A stretch of 64,000 nucleotides of DNA from Ruthenibacterium sp. (GCA_020025235.1 JAHHSL010000006.1:1-64000); one strand, 5' to 3'. Positions 16,975 to 26,627 are shown, counted from the stretch's first letter. The notes: generated from the letters alone by a model not told the origin. Translations and numbers: made by a program.

Positions 16975-17841
16975 ATGCTGCAGGTAGACCGTTTATATGA
17001 GGCTGTTGCCGAAAAGAGCCCCGTGTGCGTGGGCCTTGACACCGATTTTTCCTACATCCCCGAGGACAAGGTGGATACGACCCTGACAAAAGGGGAAAAC
17101 ATCTTCCGTTTCAATCGCGAAATCATCGAGGCAACGCGCGGGATCGCCGGCTGCTACAAGGTTCAGATCGCCTATTATGAATCCTTCGGCCTGGACGGGA
17201 TGATCGCCTATAAAAATACGCTGGATTATCTGCGCCGCGAAGGCCTTGTCGCAATCGCGGACATCAAGCGCGGCGATATTGCCAAGACGGCTGAAATGTA
17301 CGCAAAGGCACATTTCGAGGGCGATTTTGAAGCCGATTTCATCACGCTTGCGCCGTACATGGGCCTTGATTCCATTACGCCGTATACGGAATATATGAAG
17401 AATAAGGGCAAGGGCGTGTTCGTTCTGTGCCGCACCTCCAACGGCGGTGCAAAGGACTTTGAATACGAAAAGCTGGCGGATGGCCGCCACGTTTATGACC
17501 TTGTGGGCGATAAGCTCAACGCAATGGGCCGCGATTACATCGGCGGGCACGGCTATTCGTCGATCGGCCTTGTCATCGGCGGAACCCACATCGAAGAAGC
17601 CAAGGAGATCCGCGCAAAATATAAGGACAGCTTCTTCCTCATCCCCGGCTACGGTGCACAGGGCGGCAAGGCCGAGGACATTGCACAGTATCTTTCCGCA
17701 GGCAACGGCGGCGTTGTGAATTCGAGCCGCGGCGTGCTGCTTGCGTATAAAAAACAGCCCGGCGTCGGATATGCCGAGGCGGCGTACAACGAATGCGTGA
17801 ACATGAAGGAGGCCATTGCAGATGCCTGCAGCAAATTATAA
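16975..17841 (+). CDS. pyrF: Orotidine 5'-phosphate decarboxylase (type 2)
   Basis: Last step to UMP. The protein is 288 aa, the longer 'type 2' form found in actinobacteria and many Clostridia. The active-site block reads VAIADIKRGDIAKTAEMYA, with the Asp-Lys-Asp triad in a D-x-K-R-x-D-I arrangement, and the phosphate-binding end VIGGTHIEEAKEIRAK...PGYGAQGG. AGGAGG lies upstream of the ATG. The 3' end overlaps pyrK by 20 nt, so translation is coupled. Confidence 0.95.
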   Translation: MLQVDRLYEAVAEKSPVCVGLDTDFSYIPEDKVDTTLTKGENIFRFNREIIEATRGIAGCYKVQIAYYESFGLDGMIAYKNTLDYLRREGLVAIADIKRGDIAKTAEMYAKAHFEGDFEADFITLAPYMGLDSITPYTEYMKNKGKGVFVLCRTSNGGAKDFEYEKLADGRHVYDLVGDKLNAMGRDYIGGHGYSSIGLVIGGTHIEEAKEIRAKYKDSFFLIPGYGAQGGKAEDIAQYLSAGNGGVVNSSRGVLLAYKKQPGVGYAEAAYNECVNMKEAIADACSKL

Positions 17842-18595
17842 TGCAGAGGTTCTGGCAAACCGTGCAGTAAACGGCAGCGTCATGCTGATGACCGCGCGCT
17901 GGGACGAAACGACGCCCGCGCCGGTATGCGGACAGTTTTACATGCTGCGCGCATGGAAGGCGGACGAAGCGCCGCTGCTCTCCCGGCCGATCAGCGTTCA
18001 CCGTTTCGACCGCGAAGCAAAGGAAATTGAATTTCTGTATGAAGTAAAGGGCATGGGCACGGAAAAGCTCGCCGCGCTGAAAGCGGGCGAAAGCGTGCAG
18101 CTGACAGGCCCTTCCGGACACGGCTTCCCGACGGACGGCACACTGGGCGGCACCGTTGCCGTGGTCGGCGGCGGCATCGGCACCGCGCCGCTTTTGCAGC
18201 TGGTGCGCGAACTTGCCGAAAAGGGCGTCACCGTCGATTTCTTCGCGGGCTTTCGCGATGAACCGTACGAGATGCAGCCGTACAGCGAACTGTGCCGCAC
18301 CGTGGGCATTGCAACGGATTCCGGGCGCTTTGGGCATCACGGCTTTGTAACAGAGCTGTTCGACCCCAAAGCATACACCGCAGTATGCACCTGCGGGCCG
18401 GAGATCATGATGCAGAAAACCGCCCTGATGTGCATGCGCGCCGGCACGCCGGTCTACGTCAGCAAGGAATCCAAAATGGCCTGCGGCGTGGGCGCATGCC
18501 TTGGCTGCACCTGCAAAACAAAAGAGGGCGGCGGCGTCTGCGTGTGCAAGGACGGCCCCGTTTTTGAAGGGAGCGTTCTGTATGAGCTTGACTGA
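17822..18595 (+). CDS. pyrK: Dihydroorotate dehydrogenase electron transfer subunit
   Basis: FAD and [2Fe-2S] partner that hands electrons from dihydroorotate oxidation by PyrD to NAD+. FAD-binding barrel (~1-95; LLSRPISVHRFD), NAD-binding domain (~100-215; VVGGGIGTAPLLQL), then cysteines CGVGACLGCTCKT with a fourth Cys in GVCVC for the Fe-S cluster near the C-terminus. 257 aa. The ATG at 17822 has AAGGAGG nine bases upstream inside pyrF; the frame's TTG at 17816 is too close to it. Overlaps both neighbours. Confidence 0.95.
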   Translation: MPAANYNAEVLANRAVNGSVMLMTARWDETTPAPVCGQFYMLRAWKADEAPLLSRPISVHRFDREAKEIEFLYEVKGMGTEKLAALKAGESVQLTGPSGHGFPTDGTLGGTVAVVGGGIGTAPLLQLVRELAEKGVTVDFFAGFRDEPYEMQPYSELCRTVGIATDSGRFGHHGFVTELFDPKAYTAVCTCGPEIMMQKTALMCMRAGTPVYVSKESKMACGVGACLGCTCKTKEGGGVCVCKDGPVFEGSVLYELD

Positions 18596-19490
18596 AATCA
18601 CTCTTTGTGGTAAAACGCTGGTAAGCCCTGTGATCGCCGCGTCCGGCACCTTCGGCTTCGGCGTCGAATATTCGGGCATGGTCGATCTCAAAAAGCTCGG
18701 CGGCATTTCGGGCAAAGGCCTGACGCTGAACGGCAAATACGGCAACGAGGGCGAACGGCTCTGGGAAACCCCCTCCGGCCTGATCAACTCGATCGGCCTG
18801 CAGAACCCCGGCGTGCGCCACTTTATCGAAAACGAACTGCCGGTGATGCGCACGCTCGGCCCCGCCGTTATGGCAAACCTCGGCGGCGGCTGCATCGAGG
18901 ATTATGAGGAAGGCGCGCGTCTGCTGGATGAAACGGACGTCGATTACATCGAGCTGAACATCAGCTGCCCGAACGTCAAGGCGGGCGGCATCGCGTACGG
19001 CATCAAGGCCGAAAGCGCAAAAGAGGTCGTCGGCCGCGTGCGCGCATGCACGTCAAAGCCGCTGATCGTAAAGCTCAGCCCCAATGCGGAAAACATCACC
19101 GAAATGGCGCTTGCGTGCGAAGCCGCCGGTGCGGACGGGCTTTCGCTTGTCAATACGTTCCAGGCGATGGCGATCGACCTTGAAAAACGCCGTCCGGTGT
19201 TCAATAATGTATTTGCGGGGCTTTCCGGCCCGGCGATCCGCCCGATCGCGCTGCGCATGGTCTATCAGGTCTGCAAGGCGGTAAAGGTGCCGGTCATCGG
19301 CTTGGGCGGCATTGCCACGGCAAACGATGCGCTGGAATTCATCATGGCGGGTGCAGCGGCAGTTCAGGTCGGCACGGCGAACTTCTCGAACCCGCATGCA
19401 TGCGAACAGATCACCGACGGCATTGCCGAATGGATGACCGCGCACGGCGTCAAATCGCTGGATGAGATCCGCGGCTGCGCGCAGGTATAA
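18582..19490 (+). CDS. pyrD: Dihydroorotate dehydrogenase, class 1B catalytic subunit
   Basis: Oxidises dihydroorotate to orotate with FMN and works as a complex with PyrK. 302 aa. The start is ATG 18582 (MSLTEITLCG), overlapping the end of pyrK by 14 nt; GGGAGCG precedes it. Landmarks: SPVIAASGTFGFG, NSIGLQNPGV, ELNISCPNVKAGG with the catalytic Cys of class 1B enzymes, VIGLGGIATANDALEFI for phosphate binding. PyrK next door confirms the NAD-linked 1B type. Confidence 0.96.
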   Translation: MSLTEITLCGKTLVSPVIAASGTFGFGVEYSGMVDLKKLGGISGKGLTLNGKYGNEGERLWETPSGLINSIGLQNPGVRHFIENELPVMRTLGPAVMANLGGGCIEDYEEGARLLDETDVDYIELNISCPNVKAGGIAYGIKAESAKEVVGRVRACTSKPLIVKLSPNAENITEMALACEAAGADGLSLVNTFQAMAIDLEKRRPVFNNVFAGLSGPAIRPIALRMVYQVCKAVKVPVIGLGGIATANDALEFIMAGAAAVQVGTANFSNPHACEQITDGIAEWMTAHGVKSLDEIRGCAQV

Positions 19491-19534
19491 GCGCATCTGT
19501 CACCACATCAGATATTTGGAAAGGAAGATAGAAT

Positions 19535-20131
19535 ATGAATCGAGATCCTGTTGAAATCCTGAAATCCTGTGATGCTTTTCTGGAGGGCCACTTCCTGCTG
19601 AGCTCCGGACGTCATTCTTCTGCATACTGCCAGATGGCATACCTGCAGCAGCATCCGCAGCTGTGCGCCGAAGCAATGGCTCCGGTTGCCGAAAAGCTGA
19701 AAGATCTGGATGTTGACGTCATCGTCGGGCCGGCCATGGGCGGCATCGTCTATGCCTATGAGCTTGCACGCCAGATGAATAAGCGCGCCATTTTCACCGA
19801 GCGCGTGGATAACGTCATGACGCTCAAGCGCTTTTCGATCAAGCCGGGCGAAAAATGCATCATTGCAGAGGACGTTGTCACGACAGGCATCTCTTCGCTG
19901 GAGACAAAGCGCGTGATCGAAGAGGCCGGCGGCGAATGTCTGGGCATCGTGTGCGTTGTGGACCGCACCAAAGCGGAAGCACCGTCCCCGATCCCCATTC
20001 TGGCAAGCGCTGCAAAGCTGGATCTGTCGAACTATGCACCGGAAGAATGCCCGATCTGCAAAGAGGGCAAGCTGCCGCTTGTGCATCTGGGCAGCCGCAA
20101 AATGAAGGAACAGGCAAAACAGACGCTGTGA
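19535..20131 (+). CDS. pyrE: Orotate phosphoribosyltransferase
   Basis: Adds phosphoribose from PRPP to orotate, giving OMP. 198 aa, with the PRPP-binding loop IIAEDVVTTGISS and the flexible loop around ERVDNVMTLKRF. GGAAAGGAAG precedes the ATG. A tail of about 15 residues with CPICKEGKLPL (two cysteines) lies at the C-terminus, as in many clostridial PyrE. In the operon 44 nt after pyrD and 36 nt before carA. Confidence 0.95.
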   Translation: MNRDPVEILKSCDAFLEGHFLLSSGRHSSAYCQMAYLQQHPQLCAEAMAPVAEKLKDLDVDVIVGPAMGGIVYAYELARQMNKRAIFTERVDNVMTLKRFSIKPGEKCIIAEDVVTTGISSLETKRVIEEAGGECLGIVCVVDRTKAEAPSPIPILASAAKLDLSNYAPEECPICKEGKLPLVHLGSRKMKEQAKQTL

Positions 20132-20167
20132 TCCGGATACGATCAGAAAAAAGGGGGAGCGTAGTAT

Positions 20168-21256
20168 ATGAAAGCTTTTTTACTGCTGGCGGACGGCACC
20201 GTTTTTGAGGGCGAATCCGTCGGAGCCACCGGCACGCGCGTGGGCGAAGTAGTATTCAACACCAGCATGGCAGGGTATCAGGAACTTCTGACAAATCCCG
20301 CATGCTTCGGACAGATCGTCACGCAGACCTACCCGCTTGCGGGCAACTACGGCGTAAACGATATTTATTCGGAATCGAACGGCGTAAAGGCGCTGGGTTA
20401 CATTGTACGCGAAGTGTGCGATGCACCTTCCAACTTCCGCAGCAAGGGCACGCTGGGCGATTACCTTGCACAGCAGGGCGTTATCGGCCTGACGGGTGTG
20501 GATACCCGCAGTCTGACGCGCATCCTGCGCGGCCATGGTTCCATGAACGGCGCGCTGACGACGGAATATGAAAGCGCGGATGCGCTGCGCAGCGACGCCG
20601 CACTTATGGAAAAAATCAAAAGCTGCCGCGTGGAAAACGCCGTGGAGCAGGTGACGGTGAAAGCGCCGGAAACCTTCTGCGAAGGCGGCTGCCACGCTGC
20701 CGTTCTGGATTTCGGCGTGCGCCGCAGCGTGCTGGCCGGTCTTGAAAAACGCGGCTGCAAGGTGACGGTTCTGCCCGCAGACACAAAGGCGGAAGAAATC
20801 AAAGCGCTTGCTCCGGACGGCATCCTGCTTTCCGGCGGCCCGGGAGACCCGGCAGACAACACCGCGATCATTGAAAATCTCAAGGGGATCGCCGCACTGG
20901 GTAAGCCGATGTTCGGCTACGGCCTTGGGCATCAGATGCTGGCAATCGCCATGGGTGCACAGACGGAAAAGACGGCGCGCGGACACCGCGGTGCAAACCA
21001 GCCCGTTTATGAAGTGAAGAGCGGACGCACCTATATCACGAGCCAGAGCTGCGGCTATGCCGTCAAGGCCGGCACGGAACAGAACGCCGGTGCGCATGTG
21101 AGCTATATCAACGCAAACGACAAGACGATCGAGGGGCTTTGCTATGATACGATGCCCTGCTTCACGGTGCAGTTCTATCCGGAACTGAACGGAAGCACCG
21201 CAGACGCAAACGCGCTGCTCGATGAATTTGTTACTATGATGAAAGGTGGCTGCTGA
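20168..21256 (+). CDS. carA: Carbamoyl-phosphate synthase small subunit, glutaminase site lost
   Basis: The CarA fold is complete (362 aa): N-terminal domain (~1-150, with FNTSMAGYQE and LTGVDTR), then the class-I amidotransferase domain. The glutaminase residues, however, are gone. Where the family has GICLGHQ, this protein has GYGLGHQ, so the nucleophile position is G252 (codon GGC, 20921-20923). Where it has Q-x-HPE it has QFYPE, so the catalytic His is Y337 (codon TAT, 21176-21178); only E339 is left. GGNHP has become GANQP and QNHGF has become QSCGY. The frame is intact and sits exactly between pyrE and carB, so this is a maintained but catalytically altered subunit. By analogy with animal CPS I (Cys to Ser), it should make the enzyme ammonia-dependent (inference). 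Confidence 0.93.
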   Translation: MKAFLLLADGTVFEGESVGATGTRVGEVVFNTSMAGYQELLTNPACFGQIVTQTYPLAGNYGVNDIYSESNGVKALGYIVREVCDAPSNFRSKGTLGDYLAQQGVIGLTGVDTRSLTRILRGHGSMNGALTTEYESADALRSDAALMEKIKSCRVENAVEQVTVKAPETFCEGGCHAAVLDFGVRRSVLAGLEKRGCKVTVLPADTKAEEIKALAPDGILLSGGPGDPADNTAIIENLKGIAALGKPMFGYGLGHQMLAIAMGAQTEKTARGHRGANQPVYEVKSGRTYITSQSCGYAVKAGTEQNAGAHVSYINANDKTIEGLCYDTMPCFTVQFYPELNGSTADANALLDEFVTMMKGGC

Positions 21257-21257
21257 T

Positions 21258-24200
21258 ATGCCGAAGGATTCGTCAATTAAAAAGGTACTTGTGATCGGCA
21301 GCGGCCCGATCATCATCGGACAGGCAGCCGAATTTGACTATTCCGGCACGCAGGCCTGCCGCGCATTGAAAGCGGAAGGCATCGAGGTCGTGCTGATCAA
21401 CTCGAACCCCGCCACGATCATGACGGACCCCGACATCGCGGACCGCGTTTATGTCGAGCCGATGACGATCACCGTGCTCAAGCGCATCATCGAAAAGGAA
21501 AAGCCCGATTCCATTCTGCCGAACCTCGGCGGACAGACGGGTCTGAACCTTGCCATGGAGCTTGCACGCAGCGGCTATCTGGAACAGACCGGCGTGCGCC
21601 TGCTGGGCGCAAAGCCCGATACGATCGACCGCGCCGAGGACCGTCAGCTGTTCAAGGACGCCATGGATAAGATCGGCGAGCCGTGCATCCCCTCCAAAGT
21701 TGTGGAAACGCTGGAGGATGCGCTGGCATTTGCCGAAGAGATCGGCTACCCGATCATCGTGCGTCCGGCATTCACCATGGGCGGCACCGGCGGCGGCATC
21801 TGCGCCACGCCCGAAGAGCTGCATGAAATCGGCACGAACGGCCTGCGCCTTTCCCCGATCCATCAGGTCCTGATCGAAAAGTGCATCTCCGGCTGGAAAG
21901 AGATCGAATACGAAGTCATGCGCGACAGCAAGGGCAACGTCATCACGATCTGCAACATGGAAAACTTCGACCCGGTCGGCGTTCACACGGGCGATTCGAT
22001 CGTAACCGCCCCGACCCAGACGCTCAGCGCACCGGAATGTGATATGCTGCGCCGCGCCGCGCTGAACATCATCACCGAACTGAAGATCGAAGGCGGCTGC
22101 AACTGCCAGTTCGCCCTCAAGCCCGACAGCATGGAGTACGCGGTCATCGAAGTCAACCCCCGCGTTTCCCGCTCTTCGGCACTGGCCAGCAAGGCGACGG
22201 GCTTCCCGATCGCAAAGGTCGCGACCCGCATTGCAATCGGCTATACACTGGATGAGATCACAAACGACGTCACGGGCGAAACCTGCGCCTGCTTTGAGCC
22301 GGCTATCGACTACTGCGTCGTAAAATTCCCGAAGTGGCCGTTTGATAAATTCGTTTACGCAAAGAAATCGCTCGGCACCCAGATGATGGCAACGGGCGAG
22401 ATCATGGCAATTGCAAACAGCTTCGAGCATGCGTTCATGAAATCGGTGCAGAGCATCGAGCTGGGTCTTGAGACCCCGACGCTGGATTCGCTCGGCGAGC
22501 TGACGGACGAGCAGGTGGCGGAAAAGCTGAACGTGTGTGATTCCGACCGCGCCTTTGTGGTGTATGAGGCAATCAAGCGCGGCATCCCGTTCGATGTGAT
22601 CTACAAGGCAACGATGATCGACCCGTGGTTCCTTTCCAAGCTGCAGAAGCTTGCCGAAACGGAGCTTGCACTGGCAGAATGCGGCAAAAACGGCACACCG
22701 GTGGATGAAACCCTGTTCCGCACCGCAAAGCGTCAGGGCTTCCTTGATAAGACGATCCGCCGCCTGACGGGCGCCGAAGTGCCCGAAAAGCTGCATGCAT
22801 CCTATAAAATGGTAGATACCTGCGCAGGCGAATTTGCGGCAAAAACGCCGTACTTCTATTCCACGTTCGACGAAGAAAACGAAGCAAAGCGCTTTATCGA
22901 AGAACGCAATTCCGATAAGAAAAAGGTGCTCGTTTTCGGCAGCGGCCCGATCCGCATCGGTCAGGGCATCGAATTTGACTACTGCAGCGTGCACTGCACC
23001 TGGGTGCTGAAGGATCACGGCTATGAAGCCGTCATCGTCAACAATAACCCGGAGACGGTCTCCACCGACTTTGACACCGGCGACCGCCTGTACTTCGATC
23101 CGCTCACCGAAGAAAGCGTCGAGCATATCATTGAAACCGAAAAGCCGTGGGCATGCGTGGTGCAGTTCGGCGGCCAGACGGCGATCAAGCTGACAAAGCA
23201 CCTGACGAAGCTTGGCATGAAGATCCTTGGCACCAGCGCGGATTCGATCGACGAAGCAGAAGACCGCGAACGCTTCGACGAACTGCTGGAAAAATGCGGC
23301 ATCCCCCGTCCGCAGGGCCACACTGTGTTCACCTGCGAAGAAGCGCTCAAGGCCGGCGCAGAGCTGGGCTATCCGGTTCTGCTGCGCCCGAGCTACGTTC
23401 TCGGCGGCCAGAACATGATCATTGCCTACAACGAAAACGACGTCAAGGAATACATGGCGATCATCACGAGCCATGTCGATATGACAAACCCGGTTCTCGT
23501 TGATAAATACCTTATGGGTACCGAGTGCGAGGTCGACGCGATCTGCGACGGCGAGGACTTCCTCATTCCGGGCATGATGGAGCATATCGAACGTGCGGGC
23601 ATCCATTCCGGCGACTCGATCTCCGTCTATCCGCCCCAGAACCTCAAGCAGAAGATCAAGGGCACGATCGTCGATTACACGGGCCGTCTGGCGCGTGCAC
23701 TCAACGTGGTCGGCCTGATGAACATTCAGTTCGTCGTGTACAACAACGAAGTGTTCATCATCGAAGTGAACCCGCGTTCCAGCCGTACAGTTCCGTACAT
23801 CAGCAAGGTGACGGGCGTTCCCATGGTGGAACTGGCCGTGCGCTGCATGCTGGGCGAAAAGCTGCGGGATATGGGCTACGGCACGGGGCTTTACCCCACG
23901 GGCGATTACTGCGCCGTCAAGGTGCCGGTGTTCAGCTTTGAAAAGCTGCACGACGTGGACACCCAGCTTGGACCGGAGATGAAATCCACGGGCGAAGTGC
24001 TCGGCATCGACAAATCGTTTGAGGACGCCATGCTCAAGGGCCTTGCAGGTGCGGGATACAGCCTGCGCCAGCCGGGCGAAGGCAAGTGCGTGCTGCTCAC
24101 CGTCAAGGACGCCGATAAGCGCGAGCTTGTCGATATCGCATGGCAGCTCAAGGATATGGGCTACAAGCTGTACGGCACGTCCGGCACGGCGTATTATCTG

Positions 24201-24476
24201 GGGCAGAACATGGTCGCCTGCAACGAAGTGCGCAAGATCAGCGAAGCGCACCCGAACATCATGGATCTGTTTGAAAGCGGCAAGGTCGATTATGTGGTTT
24301 CGACGTCGTCGAAGGGACGCATCCCCTCGCGCGACAGCGTAAAGATGCGCCGCAAGGCCGTGGAGCTTTCGATCCCGTGCCTGACGGCAATTGATACGGC
24401 GCGTGTGCTTGTCAAGTGCCTGCGCAGCGGCCGCACACTGGATGATGTCGATCTGATCGATATTTCCCAGATCTAA
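21258..24476 (+). CDS. carB: Carbamoyl-phosphate synthase large subunit
   Basis: Makes carbamoyl phosphate from bicarbonate, two ATP and ammonia. 1072 aa, full length. Two homologous ATP-grasp halves, each opening with a SGPI-IGQ motif (IGSGPIIIGQAAEFDYSG near residue 10 and FGSGPIRIGQGIEFDY near residue 555), and a C-terminal MGS-like allosteric domain (~930-1072; MGYKLYGTSGTAYYL). ATG 21258 lies one base after the carA stop, with AAAGGTGG upstream; an in-frame GTG at 21246 lies within carA. No disruption of the synthetase sites is visible, so loss of the CarA glutaminase is not simply decay of the pair. Terminator follows. Confidence 0.96.
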   Translation: MPKDSSIKKVLVIGSGPIIIGQAAEFDYSGTQACRALKAEGIEVVLINSNPATIMTDPDIADRVYVEPMTITVLKRIIEKEKPDSILPNLGGQTGLNLAMELARSGYLEQTGVRLLGAKPDTIDRAEDRQLFKDAMDKIGEPCIPSKVVETLEDALAFAEEIGYPIIVRPAFTMGGTGGGICATPEELHEIGTNGLRLSPIHQVLIEKCISGWKEIEYEVMRDSKGNVITICNMENFDPVGVHTGDSIVTAPTQTLSAPECDMLRRAALNIITELKIEGGCNCQFALKPDSMEYAVIEVNPRVSRSSALASKATGFPIAKVATRIAIGYTLDEITNDVTGETCACFEPAIDYCVVKFPKWPFDKFVYAKKSLGTQMMATGEIMAIANSFEHAFMKSVQSIELGLETPTLDSLGELTDEQVAEKLNVCDSDRAFVVYEAIKRGIPFDVIYKATMIDPWFLSKLQKLAETELALAECGKNGTPVDETLFRTAKRQGFLDKTIRRLTGAEVPEKLHASYKMVDTCAGEFAAKTPYFYSTFDEENEAKRFIEERNSDKKKVLVFGSGPIRIGQGIEFDYCSVHCTWVLKDHGYEAVIVNNNPETVSTDFDTGDRLYFDPLTEESVEHIIETEKPWACVVQFGGQTAIKLTKHLTKLGMKILGTSADSIDEAEDRERFDELLEKCGIPRPQGHTVFTCEEALKAGAELGYPVLLRPSYVLGGQNMIIAYNENDVKEYMAIITSHVDMTNPVLVDKYLMGTECEVDAICDGEDFLIPGMMEHIERAGIHSGDSISVYPPQNLKQKIKGTIVDYTGRLARALNVVGLMNIQFVVYNNEVFIIEVNPRSSRTVPYISKVTGVPMVELAVRCMLGEKLRDMGYGTGLYPTGDYCAVKVPVFSFEKLHDVDTQLGPEMKSTGEVLGIDKSFEDAMLKGLAGAGYSLRQPGEGKCVLLTVKDADKRELVDIAWQLKDMGYKLYGTSGTAYYLGQNMVACNEVRKISEAHPNIMDLFESGKVDYVVSTSSKGRIPSRDSVKMRRKAVELSIPCLTAIDTARVLVKCLRSGRTLDDVDLIDISQI

Positions 24477-24495
24477 ACGAAAAAGTTCTTTTGCA

Positions 24496-24532
24496 AAAGC
24501 GTCCGGATGAAAGTCCGGACGCTTTCTTTTTT
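24496..24532 (+). terminator. Terminator of the pyr operon
   Basis: AAAGCGTCCGG, short loop, CCGGACGCTTT followed by CTTTTTT. Confidence 0.9.
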
Positions 24533-24591
24533 ACTGCCGATATGATATACTTTAATCTGTATGGAATCATAATTATCATCAGGAGCAGAAT

Positions 24592-25731
24592 ATGAATTAC
24601 AGTGAACTGAATGTGCCCGAGGAACTTCATAAAGCAGTGGAGCGAATGGGCTTTACCGAAATGACGGAAGTGCAGGAAAAGGCGATCCCCCCGATGATGC
24701 AGGGGCGCGACATCATCGCAAAGGCCCCGACAGGAACCGGCAAGACCTGTGCATTCGGCATCCCTTTGATTTTACAGATCGAACGCGAGCAGACATGGCC
24801 GCAGGCGATCGTTATGGCGCCGACGCGCGAGCTTGCCCAGCAGATCACGGAAGACCTGAAGGACCTTGCCTATTTTTATCCGGAAATCCGCATCGTCACC
24901 GTATACGGCGGCGCAAACATCCAAAAGCAGATCGAAAAGCTGAAAAAAGGCGCGCAGATCGTCGTGGCAACGCCCGGCAGACTGCAGGATCACATCAACC
25001 GCCGCACGATCGACGTTTCCCATGTGAAAAGCGTCGTGCTCGATGAAGCGGATGAGATGCTCAACATGGGCTTTTACAAGGATGTGCGCAAGATCCTTGA
25101 GCAGATCAAATCCCGCAGGCAGCTTGCGATGTTCAGCGCGACGATCAGCCGCGAAGTCATGGACATCGGCTGGCTGTATCAGCGCGACGCCGAAGAGATC
25201 ACCGTGCAGCCGGTGGAGGATTCCGCACCGAAGATCGACCAGTATCTGGTGCTGACGACGGGGCGCAACAAGCTGGCGGATATGGCGGAGATCATTGTGC
25301 AGAAGGGCTATAAGCGCATCATGGTGTTCTGCAATCAGAAATATACGACGGCGATGCTGGCAAACCAGATGGCGCGGCTGAATTTTGTGGTGGACTGTCT
25401 GCACGGCGACCTTTCGCAGGCAGAGCGCAACAAGATCATGGCGGAGTTCAAGGCAGGCAATATTGCGGTGCTGGTGGCAACGGACGTTGCGGCGCGCGGC
25501 ATCGACGTTTCGCAGGTGGACGCGGTGTTCAACTATGACGTGCCGGATTCCAACGAATACTACACGCACCGCATCGGACGCACGGGCCGTGCAAAGCATG
25601 CGGGCGAAGCGTATGTCCTGTATACGAAGGAAGAGCACAACCGGGTGCGCGATATGCTGCGCTATACGCGCAACACCGCACAGCCGATCACATTTGACGA
25701 AAACCGCAAAATCATTCCGGGCACATTCTGA
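24592..25731 (+). CDS. DEAD-box ATP-dependent RNA helicase
   Basis: 379-residue minimal DEAD-box helicase: Q motif (GFTEMTEVQEKAIP), motif I APTGTGKT, motif II DEAD (VLDEADEML), motif III SAT, and C-terminal motifs DVAARGID and HRIGRTGRA. It has almost no C-terminal extension, so it resembles a core-only relative of CshA/RhlE rather than DbpA. AGGAGCAG precedes the ATG. It has a -10-like TATACT at 24546 but no good -35. A GC-rich hairpin without a long T run follows. Confidence 0.94.
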   Translation: MNYSELNVPEELHKAVERMGFTEMTEVQEKAIPPMMQGRDIIAKAPTGTGKTCAFGIPLILQIEREQTWPQAIVMAPTRELAQQITEDLKDLAYFYPEIRIVTVYGGANIQKQIEKLKKGAQIVVATPGRLQDHINRRTIDVSHVKSVVLDEADEMLNMGFYKDVRKILEQIKSRRQLAMFSATISREVMDIGWLYQRDAEEITVQPVEDSAPKIDQYLVLTTGRNKLADMAEIIVQKGYKRIMVFCNQKYTTAMLANQMARLNFVVDCLHGDLSQAERNKIMAEFKAGNIAVLVATDVAARGIDVSQVDAVFNYDVPDSNEYYTHRIGRTGRAKHAGEAYVLYTKEEHNRVRDMLRYTRNTAQPITFDENRKIIPGTF

Positions 25732-25739
25732 AAGATCGG

Positions 25740-25766
25740 GCGGGCGGGGCGTTTGCCCCGCCCGCT
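25740..25766 (+). terminator. GC hairpin after the helicase gene
   Basis: CGGGCGGGGC, loop GTTT, GCCCCGCCCG. The tail TGTGTTGTCTT is only partly T, so termination may be incomplete and dapF could be reached by read-through. Confidence 0.5.
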
Positions 25767-25796
25767 GTGTTGTCTTGAAGAAAGGGAGGCGTTGGT

Positions 25797-26627
25797 ATGG
25801 CACGCATTGAATTTACAAAGATGCACGGCTGCGGAAACGATTATATCTACATCGAATGTACAAAGGAACTGCCCGTACCGCCCGCGTATCTGGCACAGAA
25901 GCTTTCCGACCGGCACCGCGGCGTCGGTTCGGACGGCATCGTGCTGATCCTGCCCTCGGATGCGGCAGACGCGGAAATGCGGATCTTCAATGCGGACGGC
26001 AGCGAAGCGGGAATGTGCGGCAACGGGGTGCGCTGCACGGCGGAATACCTGTTCCGCCGCAGGCGCATTTGCGGGGACACGGCAAGGATTTTGACAAAAA
26101 GCGGCATAAAAACCGTGCAGCGCAAAGCGCCGGGGCTTTTGCAGGTGGATATGGGCCCGGCATGCTTTGAACCGAAAGCCGTGCCGGTGGCGGGCTTTTC
26201 CGCGCCGGTGATCGATGCGCTGGCGGAAGTGAACGGCGGCGCGGTGCGCTTTACCTGCGTTTCCATGGGCAATCCGCACTGTGTTTTGTATGTGGATGAC
26301 GTGCGAAATGCGAATGCTGCGTATCTTGGCAGTGCGATCGGGCACAGCAAATGGTTCCCCGAAGGGGCAAACGTGGAATTTGTGCAGGTGATAGGCCCCG
26401 CGCAGCTGAAAGTCCGCGTGTGGGAGCGCGGCAGCGGTGAAACGCAGAGCTGCGGGACGGGCGCGTGCGCCGCGGTGGCGGCATGCGTGCGCAGCGGCCG
26501 CTGCCGAAAGGATACCGACGTGCAGGTGGTGCTTGCCGGCGGTGTGCTGACGGTGCGGGATACCGGCGCCACCGTGCTGATGACCGGCGACGCCGTGGAG
26601 GTATTCACCGGCGCGGTGGAAGTGTAA
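25797..26627 (+). CDS. dapF: Diaminopimelate epimerase
   Basis: Converts LL- to meso-diaminopimelate for peptidoglycan and lysine. 276 aa. The two catalytic cysteines are C74 in MCGNGVRC and the one in SCGTGACA near residue 219. The opening TKMHGCGNDYIYIE is typical. GGGAGG is upstream of the ATG. dapL lies 145 nt downstream with its own promoter, so the two genes give the last steps of the aminotransferase route to meso-DAP. Confidence 0.96.
   Translation: MARIEFTKMHGCGNDYIYIECTKELPVPPAYLAQKLSDRHRGVGSDGIVLILPSDAADAEMRIFNADGSEAGMCGNGVRCTAEYLFRRRRICGDTARILTKSGIKTVQRKAPGLLQVDMGPACFEPKAVPVAGFSAPVIDALAEVNGGAVRFTCVSMGNPHCVLYVDDVRNANAAYLGSAIGHSKWFPEGANVEFVQVIGPAQLKVRVWERGSGETQSCGTGACAAVAACVRSGRCRKDTDVQVVLAGGVLTVRDTGATVLMTGDAVEVFTGAVEV

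Noticed and set aside
21273..24251. 992-codon frame opposite carB
   Set aside because: Antisense shadow; no ribosome binding site and no family resemblance.
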